A DNA stretch of 33,000 bases from Phycisphaerales bacterium (lineage in GTDB: Bacteria; Planctomycetota; Phycisphaerae; Sedimentisphaerales; Anaerobacaceae): positions 1,398,911-1,431,910 of the forward strand of contig CP070678.1 in the NCBI GenBank assembly GCA_020352515.1, in the 5' to 3' direction. Numbering within the stretch: the first letter of the stretch is position 1; every line of letters starts with the position of its first letter. Under the pieces are notes generated by a model that was not told where the DNA came from, searched no databases, and saw only the letters and a program-made list of their open reading frames with translations. Below, in pieces: positions 15,901 through 23,860 of this stretch. The position numbers and the translations under genes are program-made.

Positions 15901-17253
15901 ATGTTCTCGAAGAACCTTACAATATCGACCGCGGCCGCGATAGTATCGCTGCTTTGCTGGGTGAACATCTGCATGTCCGCTTCACCTGCTCCGCCGGAGG
16001 CCCCGAGCAGGGCCGATATCCTTGCGGCTGTGCAGAAGGTCACAGACGACCCGAACGACCGCAAAGAGCTTGACGGCATCATCTTCTCGTTTCAGCGCCG
16101 CAGGGCCGAGCTTGCCGGCCCGGAGTTGTTCGCCGATTTCGTGTCCTATCTGAAACACAAAGATCCCCAGGTACAGTTCCTGGGGGCTATGGGGCTGGGC
16201 GAGCTGAAGAAGCCCGAAAGCGTCAAGCCTCTGTCCGATTTCATAAAGAACAAGGATTTCCGTGCCATTGACCGAGAGTTGAGGAGCCCGCGAACCGGCA
16301 CGCAGGCTGTGGCGCGCTTCTGGGATGTTCAGGCCGGTGTGGTGGCAATAAACACGCTCGCAGGGATCGGCGACCGATCCGTAACACCGATGTTGGAGTC
16401 TCTTCAGGGAATTCGATGCCTCCAGGCCGAGTGGGGCGGCTCTACCGTAGAGACGGCACTGTTGAAGCTGGGCTCGCTCCGGAGTCTGACCAGGGTATCT
16501 CCGGCTGACGACGCTCTGAAGAGAGAACGTGCGGCACGGGCGATTTACGGTATGAGAGACCCGAACGTGGTGCCGGGGCTGATGGACGCCGCCCGAGACA
16601 AGGGCGTGGCGACGGAGGTTCGTGTGGCGGCCCTGCATGCAATTGGCAGGATTGGCTCGCCCGGTGCCGCCGCCTTTCTCGCGGGATTCGTGGATGACCC
16701 GAACGCGCCAAAGGGTATCCGGCGCATGGCAGCCATTGCCGCCGGAAACACGAGAAAGAAGGCGGTCGAGCGTCCGCTTGAACGCCACGCCAAAGATCCC
16801 AATTCCGATATTCGTGCGGCCGCTTTTTGTGGCCTCGTGCTTGCTCGGCCACGGACGAATCTGGGTCGATGGTTTGCACTGCTGACGGACGCAAATGAAG
16901 ACGCCGACTTCAGGTCGGAGGTGGCAGACATGGGCTGTTCGCTCTTCCGCGGCCGTCTGCGGGAACACAGGAAAGAACTCTACGACTGTCTCGGCGCGTC
17001 CTACGCGGACGGGCGGCCCGTGGACAAAATTCGTGTGGATATCTGGACGGTTGTAAACGAACTGTTCGCAAAAGAGCCGAACGTCGTCCTGACGACCCGA
17101 TCCTCACGCGTGACGGCGGTTATGAGGGAGAAGATAAAGCGAAGAATCATCAGGGCGACCAGACTTCAAATCACCGGACAGCAACTGGAGGCCGCGGTCG
17201 ATAAGGCCGTGAACGAGCTGGTTAGTCTCTACGCGCCAAATGCTGATAAATGA
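15901..17253 (+). CDS. Exported HEAT-repeat protein
   Basis: The ATG at 15901 is preferred because AGGAG (15888-15892) is correctly spaced and a signal peptide follows (NLTISTAAAIVSLLCWVNICMS); the upstream GTG at 15823 would bury it. The 450-residue protein has HEAT-like helical repeats. One is near residues 84-112 (DPQVQFLGAMGLGELKKPESV) and others lie between about 205 and 330 (VRVAALHAIGRIGSPGAAAFL; GIRRMAAIAAGNTRKKAVE; DIRAAAFCGLVLA). Such repeats usually make scaffolds for protein binding. It lies 177 bases after the cysteine-repeat gene and 12 bases before the metalloprotein gene, with which it is probably co-transcribed. No enzymatic motif is seen. A scaffold role for the envelope product of this locus is inference. 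Confidence 0.85.
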   Translation: MFSKNLTISTAAAIVSLLCWVNICMSASPAPPEAPSRADILAAVQKVTDDPNDRKELDGIIFSFQRRRAELAGPELFADFVSYLKHKDPQVQFLGAMGLGELKKPESVKPLSDFIKNKDFRAIDRELRSPRTGTQAVARFWDVQAGVVAINTLAGIGDRSVTPMLESLQGIRCLQAEWGGSTVETALLKLGSLRSLTRVSPADDALKRERAARAIYGMRDPNVVPGLMDAARDKGVATEVRVAALHAIGRIGSPGAAAFLAGFVDDPNAPKGIRRMAAIAAGNTRKKAVERPLERHAKDPNSDIRAAAFCGLVLARPRTNLGRWFALLTDANEDADFRSEVADMGCSLFRGRLREHRKELYDCLGASYADGRPVDKIRVDIWTVVNELFAKEPNVVLTTRSSRVTAVMREKIKRRIIRATRLQITGQQLEAAVDKAVNELVSLYAPNADK

Positions 17254-17265
17254 GAGGGATTCGCT

Positions 17266-18462
17266 ATGAAGAGGTTTTCTCTATTCGTTATGTTCTTGGT
17301 TCTCGGCCTTAGCGGGGCTTTGCTCGCGTGGTCGCCGGTAAACACGCATGGGCTGATTACACATGACGCCCTGGATTTCCTGGACGCAGGTGAGTTTCCC
17401 GACCTTAAGACCTTCGAGGACGAACTCATTGTAGGCAGCAACACCGAAGCCCATAGTCCGCCGGGCGTCCCCCCGGGTGAGACAAGGTGGGAGCCGATCA
17501 AAGAAGACTGGTTCAGCAAACGGGACTGTCCCTACGGCAAGCAGTGTGCCCTTGAGTACTATGAGGAACTGTATTTTAGCCAGGCATACACGCGCATAGG
17601 CTACATCATGCACAATACTGCAGATGAGCATGTCCCCGCGCACATGGCGCGCGTCATCCACGGTCCGGGCATACATACGGACGAGATGGAGTTCCTTGCA
17701 GAGTTCAGCTATGGATTACTGCCTGGCATGTCTGATTGGCTGTTCACGGACAACCAGGGACACACATGGTCCTATTGGCTCTATGACTCTGGGGACGATG
17801 ACCGGCCTGATCCCCCCGACGATATCCCGGACAGTGGCGACACTTACCCGGACGATAACGGCCTGTCCGAGCCATACTGGGGCATTCCCGTATATGCCTT
17901 TGGCTCCTACGGATACGGCGTCTGGCCTACGGATAAGATTCCGGGCAACAGCCTCGGCCAGGACTATTTCTGGAACCAGCCCGACTATGTGCTGCTCCAG
18001 CAATGCCTGGGCGCGGCGTGGGGGTCCACGATTATCGAGCTTGCGTCGAGGTCGATGAGGTTGCCGCCGGTGGTTGCCTCACCCATAGTCCCGGGCAACT
18101 GGTTTGGGCCCAAAAGGCCCATTACGATGAAAATAACGGTGCGGGAAAATCGCAAGCCCGATGTGTACCTGCGGATAACGGTGGCGGGGGCGGCCATACG
18201 CGATGTGTATGGAAACAACATGGATGGAGGCCCCTCGTCTCACAAGGTGTTGACTCGCGTGTACTTCAGCAACAGCCTTCCGTACAAGAAACAGCTGGAG
18301 ATAAGATGGGACGGCACGATGGCGGCCGGAGGCTATCACGCTGACGGGATATACGCAATCAAATTTGAGGCCAAAGATATTGACGGCAACTGGTCCAACT
18401 GGAAAGCAGGCATAATAAAGTACGACAAGACTCCGCCGACCGCGACAAACCTCAGGAAGTAG
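17266..18462 (+). CDS. Exported zinc phospholipase C / S1-P1 nuclease-like metalloprotein with Ig-like tail
   Basis: The 398-residue protein has a Sec signal whose likely cut after Ala21 would leave Trp22 as the mature N-terminus. This is the metal-ligand position in the phospholipase C/S1-P1 nuclease fold. His28 and His33 follow. The family motif HxxxDxxxPxH is complete at His116, Asp120, Pro124 and His126, followed by His132, His137 and Glu140/142 as further possible ligands. The middle has an acidic Asp/Pro-rich insertion (about residues 180-210). The C-terminal 110 residues look like an Ig/FlgD-type beta domain (WDGTMAAGGYHADGIYAIKFEAKD). Hydrolysis of a phosphoester is expected from the fold; the substrate is unknown. 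It is 12 bases after the HEAT gene, forming one operon. Confidence 0.8.
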   Translation: MKRFSLFVMFLVLGLSGALLAWSPVNTHGLITHDALDFLDAGEFPDLKTFEDELIVGSNTEAHSPPGVPPGETRWEPIKEDWFSKRDCPYGKQCALEYYEELYFSQAYTRIGYIMHNTADEHVPAHMARVIHGPGIHTDEMEFLAEFSYGLLPGMSDWLFTDNQGHTWSYWLYDSGDDDRPDPPDDIPDSGDTYPDDNGLSEPYWGIPVYAFGSYGYGVWPTDKIPGNSLGQDYFWNQPDYVLLQQCLGAAWGSTIIELASRSMRLPPVVASPIVPGNWFGPKRPITMKITVRENRKPDVYLRITVAGAAIRDVYGNNMDGGPSSHKVLTRVYFSNSLPYKKQLEIRWDGTMAAGGYHADGIYAIKFEAKDIDGNWSNWKAGIIKYDKTPPTATNLRK

Positions 18463-18479
18463 CCGTTGGCCCTGAAGGC

Positions 18480-18508
18480 ATGGAACGTCCGCGGGCCTCG
18501 TGTATAAT
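18480..18508 (+). promoter_or_regulatory. Promoter of the radical SAM maturase gene
   Basis: ATGGAA (18480-18485), a 17-base spacer and a perfect TATAAT (18503-18508) lie 60 bases before the start at 18570. The -35 shares the core TGGAA with the promoter of the next maturase gene. Confidence 0.55.
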
Positions 18509-18569
18509 AGTTGCGGCCCGGCTCAGTGATGCAGACCGTGCCGCTTGATTGCCCTGATGGATAGTCACA

Positions 18570-19979
18570 ATGCCTCAGAATACCCAAACGAAGAAGACAA
18601 TTGAAGATATGCCTGTCACGTCCATGGACCTGGATATGACCAATAATTGCGTGTTGGCGTGCGATTATTGTTTCAGAGGCAAAAAGAACAAGCGTAGATT
18701 GAGCTGGGAGGTCGGCGCCAGGGCCATCGAGTGGCTGCTGGAGGAATCACGGGACAAAAAGAGCGTATCTGTGGCCCTTTTCGGCGGCGAGCCTTTGATG
18801 GAATTTGCACTTATCAAGAGGCTGGTCCCCTATGCCGAGCAGCAAGCCGCGAGGCGCGGCAAGAAAATTCACTTCAGCGCCACGACCAACTGCGTGCTGA
18901 TCAACGATGAGATGATAGACTTCTTCCGTCAGCACGGAATGACATTTCACACTTCAATCGACGGCGGCCCTGAGACCCACGACAAACATCGCCATTTCGC
19001 CGACGGGCGCGGCACGTCCGCAATAATAGCCCCCATAATAAGGAAGATACTGCAGCACTGGCCGAACCGGACCGCCCGGATGAGCGTGAGCAACGACACG
19101 GTTCACAACTGGATGGAGGATGTGCTGTACCTGGTCGACCTCGGCTACAAGAATCTGGCCATGATTCTCATTCCGGAGCTCGACTGGACAGAGGAGCAAT
19201 GGGAAATACTGAGGCGCCAGCTCAGGAAGATATCCGACTACTTTGTAGAACGATACCGGCAGGGCGACCCCATATACATCAAGCACATTGACAATGCTCT
19301 GAAGGGAATCGTCAACCCGTCAAAGCGAAAAAGCCACTGCGGTGCGGGCAGGGGCTACGTTCTTGTCAAAACCGATGGGGCGATATATCCGTGTCACAGG
19401 TTCGGAGGAGATATAGACGCAGAATCGGGCGGGCAATGGAGATTGGGCTCCATTTTCGAAGGATGGGATAGAGAAAAGCGAAAAGCACTTCTCAACTATG
19501 ACTGCAGGTCCGACGTCCAGGCCGATTGCGAGAACTGCCTCGCCGTCAACACGTGCGGCGTCTCGTGCATAGCCGTGAACTGGGCATGCTTCAAGAACAT
19601 ATACAAGCCCCACCCGAACCACTGCAGGGTTTACAACATGTATTTTGTCGAAGCGATGCGCATTCACTATATTCTCGAACGTGAGAATAACGAGCTGTTC
19701 ATGAGCAAGTATCACCCTGACAGGGTCAAGAATCGCCGGCCCGTCCGGGCAGGTCACCACGCTCGACCCGGCGCCCGCATTCGGAGACCGGGTGCAAAGG
19801 CCGTCGGCGCCGGCAGCGCGCCAATTCACCACAAGGATTTCGGCAGAATTCTTCAACAGCCCGCTCCGGGCCGCACGTCGCTCACCGAGACGGCATGCAA
19901 ACGGAAATCAGGGCGGCCGCATTCTACCTACCGCCGGGGCCGGTTTGCCGTGCGTCAAGAAAACGTCACTCCCGGCTGA
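18570..19979 (+). CDS. Radical SAM/SPASM peptide maturase (CXXX-repeat or anSME type)
   Basis: The 469-residue cytoplasmic enzyme has the radical SAM cluster motif CxxxCxxC at Cys27, Cys31 and Cys34 (NNCVLACDYCF). The SAM-binding GGEP lies near residues 72-75 (LFGGEPLMEF). A full SPASM domain follows: Cys257, Cys275, then Cx2Cx5Cx3C at 320, 323, 329 and 333, and Cys352. SPASM proteins of this kind carry two auxiliary 4Fe-4S clusters and modify peptides, often forming thioether or carbon-carbon links. The last 86 residues (384-469) are an unusual Arg-rich tail with about 21 basic and 3 acidic residues. No RiPP leader-binding domain is seen ahead of the cluster. The likely substrate is the acidic cysteine-repeat protein three genes upstream; this is inference from context. 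Confidence 0.9.
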   Translation: MPQNTQTKKTIEDMPVTSMDLDMTNNCVLACDYCFRGKKNKRRLSWEVGARAIEWLLEESRDKKSVSVALFGGEPLMEFALIKRLVPYAEQQAARRGKKIHFSATTNCVLINDEMIDFFRQHGMTFHTSIDGGPETHDKHRHFADGRGTSAIIAPIIRKILQHWPNRTARMSVSNDTVHNWMEDVLYLVDLGYKNLAMILIPELDWTEEQWEILRRQLRKISDYFVERYRQGDPIYIKHIDNALKGIVNPSKRKSHCGAGRGYVLVKTDGAIYPCHRFGGDIDAESGGQWRLGSIFEGWDREKRKALLNYDCRSDVQADCENCLAVNTCGVSCIAVNWACFKNIYKPHPNHCRVYNMYFVEAMRIHYILERENNELFMSKYHPDRVKNRRPVRAGHHARPGARIRRPGAKAVGAGSAPIHHKDFGRILQQPAPGRTSLTETACKRKSGRPHSTYRRGRFAVRQENVTPG

Positions 19980-20023
19980 ATCCCTCCTTTCTGCAAGAAG
20001 CTGGTTCATCCGGTTTCAAGCGC

Positions 20024-20051
20024 TTGGAAATCGTCGAATGTCTGGTATAAT
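20024..20051 (+). promoter_or_regulatory. Promoter of the twin-SPASM maturase gene
   Basis: TTGGAA (20024-20029), a 16-base spacer and a perfect TATAAT (20046-20051) would give a short leader of about 25 bases before the ATG at 20083. Confidence 0.65.
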
Positions 20052-20082
20052 CTGGTAGAAATAGAATCTCAGAGAACAGGTA

Positions 20083-22359
20083 ATGCGCCCAGGTATCGAC
20101 AAACACAAGCTGGCCCGGAACATAATCGTGCTGCAGGGAAAACGCGGGGATGTTGTTGTGGGCAACGGTGACGATTTCCGCTTTTTGCATTTCGAGCGGG
20201 GCCGGGCATTTCTCAAGGCGCTTGATACGGCCGTACGACAGGGAAAACTCTCGGTCGACAGGCGGCTCTTGGAATTGCTCAGCACGCACAGAATCGTCGT
20301 GGCGGGCAAGTCGGCTGTAAAGAAGCCGCCCAACGGGACAAGTCTCTGCTCTGGCACGATGGTTGAGCAGACCCTCATACTGCCCCTTGCCGAGCGCGTG
20401 GATGAAGAGGTATATGAGAAGGCTCTGAGCTATGGGTTGGACATCGTCGAAGACAACAGCGCGCTGATGATAGGATTCCATGGCGCCGATCCGGTGTCGA
20501 GCTGGCCCTCTGTTCGCGGAATTGCCGAGGTGGCCCGCAGTAAAGCGGCAAAGTCGAGGCCGGATATCCGGCTGAAATACCGCTTCGACTCGGTCTTGAG
20601 CGAGCTTCCGGATGAAATGCCCCGTTGGATCGGTCAGAGAGACGTCACGTTCAGGATCTTCTCGCTGGCGCCGGCCGGCCTCGATGGCATAACCTCGCGC
20701 CCCGACTATGCAAGCTTCAGAGATAACATTGAGAGCCTGTGCCGTGCGGGAGCGAAGGTCTCGCTGGTGACTCCGGCCTCCCGGGACAACGTACGGGAGC
20801 TTCTGCAGATAGCCGAGCACTATGCCCGGTGGAACGGGACATTTACTTTTGAGTTTCCGGCCCTGCACAATCCGAGTCACCCGTGGCCCTATGGGGACGC
20901 GAGCGACCTGCCGGACGCCGACGAATACCTGGAGGCCCTCACAGGTGTATACAGGGCAAAACACGTGGCCCGTGATTTGCTGGTCCCGGTCAACGAGCTG
21001 CGACACAGGATAGTGAACGGAGGCTATACCGCCGCCTGCTCATGCATGTACGACCACGTGACCGCAATTGACGCCGACGGCGGCGTCTATCCCTGTGCGC
21101 CTGCTCTGGCCATTGGCGCCATGCGCATCGGGAGCGTCAGGGAAGACCCGGAGAGAGACTTGGACAGTGCTCGACAGAAATTCGATCAATTCCGAAGGAC
21201 TCTGTGGGTCAAATGCAACAAATGCCGTTGGCGCGCTCTCTGCGGCATGCACTGTCCCCTGATCGGCAAAGGCAACGGTGCCGAGCCCGCCGGATACGAC
21301 CAACGCCAAATTGACAGTTATCTCTGCAAGCCCAGACTAAGCCTTGTCAGAGGAATAATATGGGACATGGTCGGCAACGTGAGGCGAAGGCGCGCAGGGT
21401 CCGCAACGCCGCCTGCCGCTCGGGCTTCTGATCGCACGTTGCTGATAATGCTGGGCAGCGATTCAAGTTCCCTGTGCCACGAATTCAGCCTCCCCGAAAG
21501 CATGCCGAGAACCAGACTCTCGCCCAGAAGTCTGACCGACATTCTACTGCAGCCCGCCGGAGACGGCGGGCCGAAACTGCCGGTGCCTTTCTTTATTGCC
21601 GGGGACGCTGAGCCTCTTGATGTCTCCATTGCCTCAATCCTCGAAGGCGTCAGTGACCATGTCGTCCTGCCTTTGATGCCTCGGGAAAGGCAGAGGTTCC
21701 TCCGCATTGTCTTCTCTCCGCAGCAGACGGTAATAGCCGACAGCCTTGAGGCGCTCGTAGAGTACAAGAGATGCATCGCCGCCCGCCCCGTCGTCTTGCA
21801 TATCGCCCGCACGGAAATAGCACCCCTGGCTGAGCGATTGTTCTCCATAAGCCGCTTCATCGGCAAGCTCACTTTTCGCCTAAGAGACATTCATCTGCTG
21901 GAGCAAGAGGACATCACCACATACAGACTGCAACTGGAAGCTCTGTCGGGCATCGAGCCGGCCAGAGAGACGGCCGGGGCCGGCAGGCTGCTCGATGTCA
22001 CGAATCTGGATTCTTCTGCCTTGATGTCGGGACGTCTTTCGCGTTGCCCCGCCGGTTCTAAGTTTCTGCTCATAGGCCCGGACGGTCTTGTTTACCCTTG
22101 CCAGGCATTCTACCGGGCGGGCAAGAAGCACTCGCTCGGCTCCCTCAAAGACGTTGAAAAAAACCGAGTCACCCTCGCCTGGGATCAGCAAACCTGCGGA
22201 ATATGCGGCTCTCGGACTTGCCTGGGCTGCCCCTTCCTCGAATCGGAGAAGCTCGGCGGCAGGGAGAAAGCCTGTAAAGTCTATGAAGCAGAAAGACTCG
22301 TCAGGGACCAGGTTGCCAGGCGAATTGCGGATTCTCGTCAGAGACGGGCGGCCGACTAA
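20083..22359 (+). CDS. Twin-SPASM protein: degenerate radical SAM half fused to CXXX-repeat-peptide-maturase-like half
   Basis: The 758-residue protein has two halves. Residues 1-420 resemble a radical SAM/SPASM maturase. The CxxxCxxC motif is absent from the expected place (residues 94-112) and the GGEP site reads HGADP (133-137). A SPASM region remains: Cys319, 321, 338, then Cx2Cx5Cx3C at 378, 381, 387, 391 and Cys415. Residues 10-72 could be a PqqD-like leader-binding domain. Residues 450-758 are a second SPASM-type unit with Cys655, PDGLVYPCQAF (Cys673), Cx2Cx4Cx2C at 705, 708, 713, 716 and Cys731. This layout matches, from memory, the CXXX repeat peptide maturase family, which also lacks a radical SAM cluster. 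It probably works with the adjacent maturase on the cysteine-repeat protein. Its last 59 bases overlap the convergent sialidase-like gene. Confidence 0.82.
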   Translation: MRPGIDKHKLARNIIVLQGKRGDVVVGNGDDFRFLHFERGRAFLKALDTAVRQGKLSVDRRLLELLSTHRIVVAGKSAVKKPPNGTSLCSGTMVEQTLILPLAERVDEEVYEKALSYGLDIVEDNSALMIGFHGADPVSSWPSVRGIAEVARSKAAKSRPDIRLKYRFDSVLSELPDEMPRWIGQRDVTFRIFSLAPAGLDGITSRPDYASFRDNIESLCRAGAKVSLVTPASRDNVRELLQIAEHYARWNGTFTFEFPALHNPSHPWPYGDASDLPDADEYLEALTGVYRAKHVARDLLVPVNELRHRIVNGGYTAACSCMYDHVTAIDADGGVYPCAPALAIGAMRIGSVREDPERDLDSARQKFDQFRRTLWVKCNKCRWRALCGMHCPLIGKGNGAEPAGYDQRQIDSYLCKPRLSLVRGIIWDMVGNVRRRRAGSATPPAARASDRTLLIMLGSDSSSLCHEFSLPESMPRTRLSPRSLTDILLQPAGDGGPKLPVPFFIAGDAEPLDVSIASILEGVSDHVVLPLMPRERQRFLRIVFSPQQTVIADSLEALVEYKRCIAARPVVLHIARTEIAPLAERLFSISRFIGKLTFRLRDIHLLEQEDITTYRLQLEALSGIEPARETAGAGRLLDVTNLDSSALMSGRLSRCPAGSKFLLIGPDGLVYPCQAFYRAGKKHSLGSLKDVEKNRVTLAWDQQTCGICGSRTCLGCPFLESEKLGGREKACKVYEAERLVRDQVARRIADSRQRRAAD

Positions 22360-23488
22360 CCTGACCGTACGTGATTTCCGCGACACCGCACGGCGCCGGC
22401 CAGATGGTCGCGGCGATGTAGCGCTCGCTGCGGGGCTCATCCAGCCAGTAATAGACCGTAACGAGTTTGCGGTCCGGCCGCTGCACGGTCCGCGTATAGC
22501 CGATGTCCGGCTCACCGGCGCCGCGCCGCAAGACATATTCCCGTCCCCAGGTCGCACCGTTGTCACTGCTGAAAACCGCGCGGATTGTGCGGGGCTCGTC
22601 ACGATTGGCATACGTGATGCACAGGCGCCCGTCGGCAAGGCGGACCATAGATGGCGGATTCCCGCTGTGTCCGCCGTTCCCGCTAACAGGGTTGGCCAGC
22701 CACCGCCAGCTCAGGCCGCCATCCCGCGAGCAGAAGAGTTCGATGAAGTTATGCTCTGCCGGGTCGTTGTCTCGGCGGCGCAGCGCCACGAGCAAATCGC
22801 CGTTGGGCATCAGAACCGAGGACGGCATGATCGAATAGCCGCTCGCCGGTTCCCACCCGATCCAGGCAAACTGGTTCCAGTGACGCCCTCCGGTTCGCGT
22901 CCGCGCACAAAACGGCCGGCCCTCTCGATTGTTGGTCTTCTGCGCGGTTAGAAAGAGTATCAGGTCGCTGCGCCCCAGCACCTTGTAATCCGTACGCGCC
23001 CGCAGGTGAATATCCGCAAAGGGCAGGCGGTAGGGGCCGTTCCAGCTTCGCCCTCTGTCAAGGGAAATGAAAGCCCTCTCGCCGCGGGCGTTCAGAGCGA
23101 AGCCGGACGCATCGAACGCAATGTCCGTGGGCAATGGCCCGGCCTCGCCGTCCGGGTAGCCGGCTTCCGAGACCGACCAGGTCTCCCCGCCGTCAAGGCT
23201 TCGCGCAAGCATAGCGTTCCGCGGACGCCCCGCATCGATCTGGTGCAGGCCTTGTTGCTCCGGAGGCGCAAGATAGCCGAGGCTAAAGCCCACCAAAATC
23301 TCGTTACCCCACTGCCAGATGCCGTTGTTCGCGGGCCATCCTGCAAACCGGCCCTCCTCGTAAAAAACCTTCAGGTGCCGGGCGTCTTTTACGACAACTG
23401 CTTCGTCTTTTCCAAACAAGATAATTGGATACGCCGTCGCTATCGCCAACACGACACCGAGCATTTGTTGTCGCTGACTCTTGATCAT
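22301..23488 (-). CDS. Exported sialidase-like (BNR/Asp-box) beta-propeller protein
   Basis: The 395-residue protein has an N-terminal hydrophobic export signal (residues about 9-26) and a six-bladed-propeller layout. At least five Asp-box-like turns are visible (SLDGGETW, SLDRGRSW, RTGGRHW, SRDGGLSW, SSDNGATW). An EEGRFAGWPANNG segment near the N-terminus and several Arg residues fit the exo-alpha-sialidase superfamily. Whether it cleaves sialic acid or another glycan, or is only a binding propeller, cannot be decided. GGAGG lies a few bases before the ATG. Its 3' end overlaps the 3' end of the convergent maturase gene by 59 bases. Context to the right suggests glycan breakdown. Confidence 0.85.
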   Translation of the reverse strand: MIKSQRQQMLGVVLAIATAYPIILFGKDEAVVVKDARHLKVFYEEGRFAGWPANNGIWQWGNEILVGFSLGYLAPPEQQGLHQIDAGRPRNAMLARSLDGGETWSVSEAGYPDGEAGPLPTDIAFDASGFALNARGERAFISLDRGRSWNGPYRLPFADIHLRARTDYKVLGRSDLILFLTAQKTNNREGRPFCARTRTGGRHWNQFAWIGWEPASGYSIMPSSVLMPNGDLLVALRRRDNDPAEHNFIELFCSRDGGLSWRWLANPVSGNGGHSGNPPSMVRLADGRLCITYANRDEPRTIRAVFSSDNGATWGREYVLRRGAGEPDIGYTRTVQRPDRKLVTVYYWLDEPRSERYIAATIWPAPCGVAEITYGQVSRPPVSDENPQFAWQPGP

Positions 23489-23860
23489 GAGCCTCCAATC
23501 CCTTCTTACCGAATTTCAACATCTCCTGCGAGCGCATCGCCGCACCGCGCGGCTAAAAAAACCGCTCGCTCGCGCCGAAGACTACCACAATAAATGTGCG
23601 GACCGCAAGGCCTTACCGGCAATTCCAGAATCTCTCAAGAACCGGCACGCAGCCGCCTTGCATCCGATCCATGCGGAACGGTCCTGACGGGCCGTCGCCT
23701 CCGCCGTGTCCACATAAAGCGCCGACGGAAAAGAGCTTGATGTTGTGTCCCTCGCGGCTATACTCTCATGAATGTTGGACCATGAAACAGAGAGCACTTC
23801 CGCTGAGCAGAAATGGCGCGGCTCAGTGCTTTCGCGGACTACTGATGGGAAGGTGTAGCC
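23489..23860. other. Divergent intergenic region before the GH120-like gene
   Basis: These 372 bases contain the plus-strand promoter at 23737-23764 and a 5' leader of about 90 bases. In the leader, AGCA (23793-23796) plus CTGAGC (23803-23808) can pair with GCTCAG plus TGCT (23821-23830), giving a bulged hairpin about 30 bases before the start codon. I see no gene and no clear promoter for the minus-strand sialidase-like gene. Confidence 0.45.
23737..23764 (+). promoter_or_regulatory. Promoter of the GH120-like gene
   Basis: TTGATG (23737-23742), a 16-base spacer and TATACT (23759-23764) precede the gene. GGGAAGGTG stands directly before the ATG at 23861. Confidence 0.6.
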
